Part shown: piece by piece, positions 1 to 4,703 of the stretch
Numbering within the stretch: position 1 is the stretch's first letter
Layout of the letters: each line of letters begins with the position of its first letter
Assembly (NCBI GenBank): GCA_945947845.1
Contig: CAMEZN010000139.1
Span: forward strand, 1-5,670
Direction of reading: 5' to 3'
Source: an uncultured Mucispirillum sp.
Lineage (GTDB): Bacteria > Chrysiogenota > Deferribacteres > Deferribacterales > Mucispirillaceae
Length of the DNA stretch: 5,670 nt
Notes under the pieces: model-generated
The model's input: the letters and a program-made list of their open reading frames with translations, nothing else
What the model was told of the DNA's origin: nothing
Databases searched by the model: none
Made by a program: the position numbers and the translations under genes

Positions 1-282
1 CTTGGCAGACATGACAGACCATTAGAAGATGTAGACTTTGTTCAAGCTGGTGCTCTTTTTGACAGAGTAATGAATGAAAGCGAAAAAGCAAATACTATTT
101 CAAATATTGCAGGTAATTTAGGAAAAGCTAACGAAAATATTCAATACAGACAAGCTGCTCTTTTCTATAAAGCAAGCCAAGATTATGGTTCAAGAGTTGC
201 AGCAGCATTAAAACTTGATATTGAAAAAGTAAAAAAACTTGCATCTTTAACTCAACAAGAACGAGTTGATGCTACAAGATAA
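1..282 (+). CDS. katA: Catalase, C-terminal part (gene cut by left edge)
   Basis: This is the last 93 residues of a monofunctional haem catalase, which converts hydrogen peroxide to water and oxygen, usually in the cytoplasm. The frame is open from base 1 and ends with TAA at 280-282, so the start and the haem-binding core lie outside the window. What is visible matches the C-terminal 'catalase-related' helical region that follows the catalytic barrel: a DFVQAGALFDRVMNESEK stretch (family pattern D-Y-x-Q-P/A-G-x-L-F/Y-x-x-M-x-x-x-E-K), then NIAGNLG, then RQAALFYKASQDYGSRVA, corresponding to the family's R-Q-x-x-H-F-x-K-A-D-P-x-Y-G-x-R-V-A. An internal ATG at 70 lies inside this conserved region and is not the start. 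The catalytic His, Asn and haem-ligand Tyr cannot be checked here. A terminator follows at 352-385. The family call is firm; the symbol katA is the customary name for a single small-subunit catalase. Confidence 0.9.
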   Translation, partial: LGRHDRPLEDVDFVQAGALFDRVMNESEKANTISNIAGNLGKANENIQYRQAALFYKASQDYGSRVAAALKLDIEKVKKLASLTQQERVDATR

Positions 283-314
283 CTTAACTACTCCCATTTT
301 ATACCTTACTCAAA

Positions 315-339
315 GCAGCCAGCTTACCCAACTGGCTGC
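315..339 (+). other. Hairpin in the catalase 3' untranslated region
   Basis: An 8-bp perfect stem is formed by GCAGCCAG (315-322) and CTGGCTGC (332-339) with a 9-nt loop. It lies 33 bp after the catalase stop codon and 12 bp before the stronger terminator hairpin. No T-run follows on the + strand, and only TTTG follows on the - strand, so it is not a complete intrinsic terminator by itself. It may stabilise the 3' end of the catalase mRNA or help stop transcripts arriving from ridA. Confidence 0.5.
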
Positions 340-351
340 AACACTCTCCTA

Positions 352-385
352 TTCCGCCTGCTTCAAAACAGGCGGAAAATTTTTT
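352..385 (+). terminator. Rho-independent terminator of the catalase gene
   Basis: A 9-bp perfect GC-rich stem is formed by TTCCGCCTG (352-360) and CAGGCGGAA (369-377). It has an 8-nt loop and is followed by AA and six T residues (380-385), the classical intrinsic terminator layout. It lies 69 bp downstream of the catalase stop. The T-run touches the ridA stop codon (384-386) coming from the other strand. On the - strand the hairpin starts 7 bp after the ridA stop but lacks a T-run, so it is a clear terminator only for the + strand. Confidence 0.85.
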
Positions 386-758
386 ATCTGTAAGCAATAG
401 CTTCTATTTCAACAAGCACATCTTTTGGAAGCCTTGCCACCTCTACTGTTGTGCGGGCTGGAAACGGCTCATTAAAAAATGATGAATATACTTCATTCAT
501 CGCTGCAAAATCATTCATATCTTTAATAGATACAACTGTTTTTAATACTTTATCCATAGAACTGCCGGCAGCTTCAAGCACAGCTGAAATATTTAATAAT
601 ACCTGTTTTGTCTGCTCTTTTATACCTGATGGTATTTCTGATGTAGCAGGATTTACAGGTATCTGACCTGATGTAAAAATTAAATCTCCAAAAGTTACAC
701 CTTGAGAATAAGGACCAATCGCCTGTGGTGCATTTTGAGTTGATATTGCTTTTTTCAT
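384..758 (-). CDS. ridA: RidA family enamine/imine deaminase
   Basis: This is a 124-residue member of the RidA (YjgF/YER057c/UK114) family. These small cytoplasmic trimers hydrolyse reactive enamine/imine intermediates such as 2-aminoacrylate, released by PLP-dependent serine/threonine dehydratases, to 2-oxoacids and ammonia. The protein is full length for the family (E. coli RidA is 128 residues). Visible signatures are AIGPYSQG (13-20), FTSGQIP (28-34) and the C-terminal [21 protein letters not shown]. The residues matching E. coli Tyr17, Arg105 and Glu120 are all present (Tyr17, Arg102, Glu117), so deaminase activity is expected; the E. coli Cys107 position is Thr104. The ATG at 758 is supported by an AGAGG ribosome binding site (766-770) seven bases upstream. 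The gene appears to stand alone, divergent from the MarC gene and convergent with catalase. The open frame on the opposite strand inside it is a shadow. Confidence 0.95.
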   Translation of the reverse strand: MKKAISTQNAPQAIGPYSQGVTFGDLIFTSGQIPVNPATSEIPSGIKEQTKQVLLNISAVLEAAGSSMDKVLKTVVSIKDMNDFAAMNEVYSSFFNEPFPARTTVEVARLPKDVLVEIEAIAYR

Positions 759-789
759 ATTATAACCTCTTAATATTTTTTATCTTTGT

Positions 790-818
790 AATATCTTTTA
801 TAACACTATAAATGTCAA
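790..818 (-). promoter_or_regulatory. Putative sigma-70 promoter of ridA
   Basis: On the - strand a perfect -35 hexamer TTGACA (818-813) is followed after 17 bp by GATATT (795-790), which matches the -10 consensus at four of six positions. Transcription would begin near 783, giving a leader of about 25 nt that contains the AGAGG ribosome binding site. Geometry and spacing are good. The weak -10 and AT-rich background keep this tentative. Confidence 0.55.
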
Positions 819-835
819 TATTTTTATATTTATAC

Positions 836-863
836 TTGATATTAATTACAAAAGGTATATATT
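836..863 (+). promoter_or_regulatory. Putative sigma-70 promoter of the MarC-family gene
   Basis: TTGATA (836-841), a 16-bp spacer and TATATT (858-863) form a plausible vegetative promoter. The predicted start near 870 gives a leader of about 24 nt with AAGG (880-883) ten bases before the ATG. It points away from the ridA promoter about 20 bp to its left, so the two genes appear to share a compact divergent control region. Confidence 0.45.
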
Positions 864-893
864 GCATAAAATATTTTATAAGGTCAAAAGAAT

Positions 894-1526
894 ATGTTTA
901 CAAATATTGAATCAGCAATATATGCAGTTTTTTTAGCAGCTATTGCAATTATAGCTGTTATGAACCCTTTTGGTAACCTGCCGCAGTTTATTTCCATGAC
1001 TGACGGTATGCCAGTAAAAATAAGGCAGCACCTTTTTAGGAATATCATTATTACAGCATTTGTAATTGTAATGATTTTTCTTTTTGCAGGCCCTGTTGTT
1101 ATGGATTACATGTTTAGAGTATCACTAAATGAACTGCGAATTGCAGGCGGTCTTATTCTTGTAGTAATGGGTATAAAAAATCTGCTTTTTCCCGGCACTG
1201 TAAAAGATTTTTCACATTATCAGGATTTAAGCGAAGAAGAATTAATAAGAAGGTCTATTATTCCTATGGCTTTTCCAATGCTAATAGGTCCGGGCACACT
1301 TTCTACAATAGTTGTAATGGCAGAAGAAGGTGGTATGAAAAATACAATTGCAGGGATACTGGCGGCTTTCTTTTTTATGTCTGTGCTATTTTATTTTGCT
1401 TCATTTTTAGAAAGAGTTCTTGGAAAACTTGTGCTTTTTGTAACAGCTCGTATTATGCAGGTTTTTATTGTAGCAATGGGGATTAAAATGATGCTGATAG
1501 GTTTAGGGGTAAGTCCTGCTCATTAA
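894..1526 (+). CDS. MarC family (UPF0056) inner-membrane protein
   Basis: This 210-residue, highly hydrophobic protein has the length and architecture of the MarC family (E. coli MarC, YchE, YhgN). Six membrane segments are apparent at about 8-28, 50-73, 83-99, 123-143, 152-172 and 179-205. Two family hallmarks are present: NPFGNLPQF (24-32) in the first segment and PMAFPMLIGPGTLST (124-138) in the fourth. Together they suggest the inverted-repeat arrangement of small transporters. The charged stretch at 101-121 would be a loop between the two halves. The biochemical role is not established; despite the name, MarC itself was shown not to be needed for multiple antibiotic resistance. Some relatives have been linked to amino-acid or metabolite export, so a solute exporter is the best guess. 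The start is supported by AAGG at 880-883. The stop overlaps the end of the convergent gene by 4 bp. Confidence 0.92.
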   Translation: MFTNIESAIYAVFLAAIAIIAVMNPFGNLPQFISMTDGMPVKIRQHLFRNIIITAFVIVMIFLFAGPVVMDYMFRVSLNELRIAGGLILVVMGIKNLLFPGTVKDFSHYQDLSEEELIRRSIIPMAFPMLIGPGTLSTIVVMAEEGGMKNTIAGILAAFFFMSVLFYFASFLERVLGKLVLFVTARIMQVFIVAMGIKMMLIGLGVSPAH

Positions 1527-1933
1527 TTACATCTTAACCCCTTAGGGCACTTACCAATATTTCTTTCATCTGGCACAACAATTAAAGGCTCCGGCTCTTT
1601 TGCAAGCGGGTCTTTATACCTTAAATCAGGCTCAAATAAAGGTGGTGCTTCCGGCTCTTTTTCATAATATCTTTCAAGCATTTCACCTTGGAGCTCCTTA
1701 TCAAATAAGATTTCAGGCTCTTTAAAGGGCAGCTCCATTTTAGTCATATCTGGGTCTTCTATATAAGGCTCATCAACTTCATCAGGGTTATTAAAAGGGT
1801 CTAAAAGTTTTGGGTCTCCATGGGCTTTTGGTTCCTTAGGCTCAACTCCACGGACTATTGGACCACCAATATTTTGTGCATATAAATTTGTTGATAATAA
1901 AATTAAAAATATTATATATATAAACTTCTTCAT
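1523..1933 (-). CDS. Small secreted acidic proline-rich protein, unknown function
   Basis: I do not recognise a family for this 136-residue protein. The N-terminus is a clear Sec signal peptide: Lys2-Lys3, a hydrophobic core (IYIIFLILL) and a likely cleavage after Ala19 (LYA/QN). There is no lipobox cysteine, so the product should be periplasmic or secreted. The mature part is low in complexity, with 19 Pro, 18 Glu and 10 Asp in the whole chain. The tetrapeptide KEP(E/K) recurs at 33-36, 71-74, 92-95 and 112-115, alternating with short hydrophobic patches (ILF, PPLF, PLIVV). The mature chain has only two cysteines, 129 and 135 (KCPKGLRC), close enough for one disulfide loop. An extended, partly disordered, negatively charged chain is inferred; it may bind cations or a cell-wall partner. 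The start is 48 bp downstream of the metallophosphoesterase stop, but a promoter of its own is visible. The ATG has no Shine-Dalgarno sequence. Confidence 0.8.
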   Translation of the reverse strand: MKKFIYIIFLILLSTNLYAQNIGGPIVRGVEPKEPKAHGDPKLLDPFNNPDEVDEPYIEDPDMTKMELPFKEPEILFDKELQGEMLERYYEKEPEAPPLFEPDLRYKDPLAKEPEPLIVVPDERNIGKCPKGLRCN

Positions 1934-1940
1934 AATATTT

Positions 1941-1968
1941 ATTATATACTTTATTTAATCTGGTGCAA
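1941..1968 (-). promoter_or_regulatory. Promoter of the acidic secreted protein gene, predicted leaderless
   Basis: On the - strand TTGCAC (1968-1963), a 16-bp spacer and a perfect TATAAT (1946-1941) precede the ATG at 1933 by 7 bp. A start about 6-7 nt after the -10 would fall at, or one base before, the A of the ATG, leaving no room for a ribosome binding site. None is seen in the sequence either. It lies in the 48-bp gap behind the metallophosphoesterase gene, so this gene can be expressed without its upstream neighbour. Confidence 0.55.
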
Positions 1969-1981
1969 GAAAAAAGATTGA

Positions 1982-2929
1982 TTATATATAAAGCCACACT
2001 AATTCAGGCCTGTTAAATACTCTCAAAAGTCGTTTATTAAAACTAATCCCCCTTGATACTATAAGCTGTTTTTTATCTGATATATTATAACTACCACCTG
2101 CAAATTCTGGAAAAATACTCTGGTTTGGTGCATATAATCCATTTAAAATAAATGGTATCCTTAACTGACCACCATGAGTATGACCTGAAAGTATATAATC
2201 AAAAGGCAGCTGTTTATAAATATCTGTAAATTCTGGACGGTGAGAAAGCAGTATTTTATATGAATTTAAAATATCCAGACTGCTAAACTCTTTATTTATT
2301 ATATCTTTAAGCCATACTATATTATTATACTCATCTATGTTATTAATATTTTCAGCGATTTTATTAATAGATATAAAATCTTCTACCAAATATTTATCTA
2401 CCCACTGTTTTTGCCAGTTCTGACTATACTGCCTTTTAATATATTTTCCATTTTCATCATATTTTATAACATAAGGGTCATCAAGCCCAGATATTAATAT
2501 TTTTTTATCATTTATTGTAACAAAAAAAGATGAACTTTTTTTATCAAGCACTATAATATTATAATCTTTTACAATTTTCTTATACTCATTTATCTTATTA
2601 CTCCAAAACTCATGGTTACCTGTAACATAGAATTTTGGAATATTTTTCAAACTGCCACTATTTAATCTTTCAAAAAGGTTAACTGCACCAGTAAGGCTTT
2701 CATCATCATCTAAAATATCACCGCCTAACAATATTAAATCTATTTTATTGCTTTCTGCTGCACTTTCCAGCTGCTTAACCAAACTTTTATAATATATTGT
2801 GCCAGAATGATAATCAGCAATAAATGCTATTTTCACACTGTTTCCATAAATATAATACTTATCAATAAGTGGAGAATAAAAAGCATAAAAAATAATTAAT
2901 AAAAGGATTAATATAAATACTTTTTTCAT
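1982..2929 (-). CDS. Membrane-anchored calcineurin-like metallophosphoesterase (YkuE/YaeI type)
   Basis: This is a two-metal phosphoesterase of the calcineurin-like superfamily (315 residues). The metal-binding motifs occur in order; in the numbering of the longer 321-residue form they are ADYHSG (Asp45, His47), GGDILDD (Asp77), GNHEFW (Asn111, His112), SHRPE (His236) and GHTHGGQ (His256, His258), so an active site is complete. GHTHGGQ plus a single N-terminal membrane segment (about 9-28) is typical of the YkuE/YaeI branch, whose described members are membrane-associated phosphoesterases acting on UDP-diacylglucosamine or related lipids; the substrate here is not shown. About 75 residues separate GLDDP from SHRPE, longer than usual for the branch. 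An ATG at 2947 would add six residues (MDYTTF). I prefer 2929 because it gives the usual MKK signal-anchor start and TATACT lies 6 bp before it; neither ATG has a ribosome binding site. It precedes the acidic secreted protein gene on the same strand. Confidence 0.88.
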   Translation of the reverse strand: MKKVFILILLLIIFYAFYSPLIDKYYIYGNSVKIAFIADYHSGTIYYKSLVKQLESAAESNKIDLILLGGDILDDDESLTGAVNLFERLNSGSLKNIPKFYVTGNHEFWSNKINEYKKIVKDYNIIVLDKKSSSFFVTINDKKILISGLDDPYVIKYDENGKYIKRQYSQNWQKQWVDKYLVEDFISINKIAENINNIDEYNNIVWLKDIINKEFSSLDILNSYKILLSHRPEFTDIYKQLPFDYILSGHTHGGQLRIPFILNGLYAPNQSIFPEFAGGSYNISDKKQLIVSRGISFNKRLLRVFNRPELVWLYI

Positions 2930-2935
2930 AAAAGT

Positions 2936-2941
2936 AGTATA
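2936..2941 (-). promoter_or_regulatory. Possible -10 element before the metallophosphoesterase start
   Basis: On the - strand TATACT (2941-2936) matches the -10 consensus at five of six positions and ends 6 bp before the ATG at 2929. No convincing -35 hexamer is found 15-19 bp further upstream. If used, it would start the mRNA at the ATG and exclude the upstream ATG at 2947. Confidence 0.35.
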
Positions 2942-2981
2942 GTCCATATTAATAAATAAAGCTATATTAAAGTAAAAATCA

Positions 2982-3010
2982 TTGACTATTTATAAAGTAT
3001 TTAGTAATTT
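2982..3010 (+). promoter_or_regulatory. Possible promoter of the polytopic membrane protein gene
   Basis: TTGACT (2982-2987), a 17-bp spacer and TAATTT (3005-3010) precede the ATG at 3017 by 6 bp. The -35 is good (five of six). The -10 matches only at the first, second and last positions, which are the most conserved ones. The alternative TTAAAG (2967-2972), 18 bp, TATAAA (2991-2996) would give a leader of about 14 nt, still without a ribosome binding site. Confidence 0.35.
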
Positions 3011-3016
3011 AAAAAA

Positions 3017-4315
3017 ATGAATAATCACTATATTTCAAAAGCTGTTACACTAATGCTTTTAATCTCTTTAATTTATATAACAGTTATAGCATTTGCAAGC
3101 CCCAGTGTCCACCCTGATGAAACTGTTACAAAAGCTGCAATAGATTATTATAAAACTAATTTTGTTGTCCCTGATATGAGAGAGTTACCCCATGACAAAT
3201 TTTGTGATTATGGGCAGACAAGATTATGCGAATTAACCATATACTATTTTATAGCTGGCAAAATCGCTGCACTTATACCCTATGAAACAAGTTACAGATT
3301 TTTCAATGTTATTCTTGCTTTTATTATTGTTTTTACTATCATAAAAAAATATAAAACAGCACCTTTTTTACTATTTGCTTTTTTTATTACTCCACAAATA
3401 TGGTATATTTTTTCTTATGCTACATCTGATGCTCTTGACTACTTTTTTTCATTTATTCTCATTTATCAGCTGACAGTAAAAACAAGTATTCTAAATACCA
3501 CATTAAATGCTGATAAATTTATAATAAATAAACAAACTATTTTATCATCACTATTTATAAGCTGCCTAATAGGGTTGATACTTATGGCAAAACCAAACTA
3601 TTTTATTGTTCTGCTGCTTATGGCATATATCTTAATCAGAAAATATTTTACAACCGATAGCAATAAAGGCAGACGAACAGTATTATTAAAATATTATATT
3701 CTGTGGGCTGTGTTATCATTACTTATATTTTTTATCCGGTATTCTATTGACCTGATATATTACGGTTTTAATAAAGATGAAATATTTTTGCAAATGCGAA
3801 TACTTCATGCAATACCAATGCTAAACCCTGTTACCCCTTATGATAAAATGTTTGAAACTATGTTTTTAGCTGCAAAAGATGTTCCAATTATTCATCTTTT
3901 TACTAAATATGGATTTCTACAAATACTTACCGCAAGTTTTTTTGGTATATATGGCAGTATGGATATTACTGCCCACCCAGTATATTATTTTATTATGCTT
4001 GCAGCTTATCTTAGTTTTTTTACTGTGATATATTACTATATTGTAAAATCAAGACAAAAAGCAATATATATTGACGGTATTATTGCAATATTACTTGCAG
4101 TATTATCTGTCTGTTTAGTAATCTACTATTCTTACTATATAGATTTTCAGCCTCAGGGAAGATACATGCTGCCTTTACTACTTGTTATTACTTACCTTGT
4201 ATCTGTATTTAAAAACATAATAGATAATAAATATTTTATTTTCTCCACTCTTGCGATGGGCTTATTATCTCATATTTATGTTTTAACAACTGGATTAAAA
4301 GGAATATTTATATAA
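3017..4315 (+). CDS. Polytopic membrane protein, DUF2142/GT-C glycosyltransferase-like
   Basis: This 432-residue protein has about 11-13 hydrophobic segments (for example 11-28, 94-110, 117-132, 139-153, 176-207, 224-240, 323-343, 353-372, 383-397 and 406-425). Several landmarks resemble DUF2142 and other GT-C fold proteins. HPDE (32-35) right after the first segment matches the acidic motif in the first external loop of GT-C enzymes. TPQIWYIFSYATSDA (125-139), MAKPNY (190-195), FFGIYGSMD (308-316) and QPQGRYMLPL (378-387) occur in the family order. GT-C enzymes transfer sugars from polyprenyl-phosphate donors to envelope glycans, lipids or proteins; that role is inferred here, with Asp34/Glu35 as candidate catalytic or metal-binding residues. 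Cys63 and Cys71 in the same loop could form a disulfide. No glycan-synthesis neighbour is visible. The ATG at 3017 follows a run of A with no ribosome binding site. Confidence 0.72.
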   Translation: MNNHYISKAVTLMLLISLIYITVIAFASPSVHPDETVTKAAIDYYKTNFVVPDMRELPHDKFCDYGQTRLCELTIYYFIAGKIAALIPYETSYRFFNVILAFIIVFTIIKKYKTAPFLLFAFFITPQIWYIFSYATSDALDYFFSFILIYQLTVKTSILNTTLNADKFIINKQTILSSLFISCLIGLILMAKPNYFIVLLLMAYILIRKYFTTDSNKGRRTVLLKYYILWAVLSLLIFFIRYSIDLIYYGFNKDEIFLQMRILHAIPMLNPVTPYDKMFETMFLAAKDVPIIHLFTKYGFLQILTASFFGIYGSMDITAHPVYYFIMLAAYLSFFTVIYYYIVKSRQKAIYIDGIIAILLAVLSVCLVIYYSYYIDFQPQGRYMLPLLLVITYLVSVFKNIIDNKYFIFSTLAMGLLSHIYVLTTGLKGIFI

Positions 4316-4346
4316 AACCTGATAAATTAAATTATATTTCTAAACA

Positions 4347-4393
4347 ATTTTATCAATTATATTTATCTTTATATTATATACTATTGATAAAAT
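4347..4393. repeat. Inverted repeat in the spacer before the four-cysteine protein gene
   Basis: A perfect 11-bp inverted repeat is formed by ATTTTATCAAT (4347-4357) and ATTGATAAAAT (4383-4393), separated by 25 bp. A third partial copy, TGATAAA, lies at 4320-4326. The right arm contains the presumed -35 hexamer (4384-4389) of the next gene, which would suit an operator. As an RNA hairpin it would be purely AT-rich with a long loop and no immediate T-run, so termination after the upstream membrane protein gene is unlikely. In such AT-rich DNA chance cannot be excluded. Confidence 0.35.
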
Positions 4394-4412
4394 AAACTTT
4401 TAACTGTATTAT
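4384..4412 (+). promoter_or_regulatory. Putative promoter of the four-cysteine protein/MFS pair, predicted leaderless
   Basis: TTGATA (4384-4389), an optimal 17-bp spacer and TATTAT (4407-4412) form a good vegetative-type promoter (five of six matches in each box). The -10 ends 5 bp before the ATG at 4418, so transcription would begin at or just inside the start codon. This agrees with the absence of a ribosome binding site there. The same transcript would carry the MFS exporter gene. Confidence 0.5.
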
Positions 4413-4417
4413 AAAAT

Positions 4418-4702
4418 ATGAAAAGAATATTCTTATTTATTATATTTTTTATTATACCACTGCATATTTCTGCACTTACTCTTGATGAAGCCACTCTTTA
4501 CGGTTCTAGAATATTAGTTTGTAAAGAAAGCGAAATAAAATACTGGAAACTTATTCAAACTGGCAATAAATACGATAACAGCAGTAAATACCTTATATAT
4601 GACACATTAAAACACAGGTCATATTCACTAAATGACTGCTCGCTTTATAAATGCAGCCCAGAGCCTGATAGAATGTATAAATGTATCATGCGGGATAAAT
4701 AG
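4418..4702 (+). CDS. Small secreted four-cysteine protein, unknown function
   Basis: I do not recognise a family for this 94-residue protein. Residues 1-19 form a Sec signal peptide: Lys2-Arg3, a hydrophobic core (IFLFIIFFIIPL) and a likely cleavage after Ala19 (ISA/LT). The mature part is about 75 residues with exactly four cysteines (35, 74, 79, 89), an even number that would suit two disulfides in the periplasm. It is rich in Tyr and Lys and has no lipobox, second membrane segment or catalytic motif that I can see. The stop codon lies one base before the ATG of the MFS exporter gene, so the two are almost certainly co-transcribed, and the exporter's ribosome binding site lies in this gene's last codons. 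A role as accessory to the exporter is possible but unsupported. No Shine-Dalgarno sequence precedes the ATG; the signal peptide and a promoter at the right distance support this start. Confidence 0.72.
   Translation: MKRIFLFIIFFIIPLHISALTLDEATLYGSRILVCKESEIKYWKLIQTGNKYDNSSKYLIYDTLKHRSYSLNDCSLYKCSPEPDRMYKCIMRDK
4692..4695 (+). promoter_or_regulatory. Ribosome binding site of the MFS exporter gene
   Basis: GGGA at 4692-4695 lies 8 bases before the ATG at 4704, inside the last codons (Arg92-Asp93) of the preceding gene. With the TAG-T-ATG junction this points to translational coupling and fixes the start of the truncated exporter gene. Confidence 0.5.
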
Positions 4703-4703
4703 T

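Noticed and set aside
343..386. Bidirectional terminator serving ridA as well as catalase
   Set aside because: The strong hairpin begins 7 bp after the ridA stop, but on the - strand it is followed by TAGGAGAG rather than T residues. Only the + strand layout is complete.
451..666. 71-residue open frame on the + strand inside ridA
   Set aside because: It is entirely antisense to a fully conserved ridA gene, has no ribosome binding site and no recognisable product; it is a coding shadow.
1967..1981. T-rich run after the metallophosphoesterase stop as a terminator
   Set aside because: On the - strand CTTTTTTCTT follows the stop codon, but no stable stem precedes it; the flanking sequence is simple AT repeats.
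2930..2947. Upstream ATG at 2947 as the metallophosphoesterase start
   Set aside because: It adds MDYTTF before a standard MKK-plus-hydrophobic start, has no ribosome binding site, and would lie upstream of the TATACT element. It cannot be fully excluded.
4316..4417. Hidden small gene or RNA gene in the 102-bp spacer
   Set aside because: It is very AT-rich, with stops in all frames and no tRNA-like or GC-rich fold. Only the inverted repeat and promoter-like boxes stand out.
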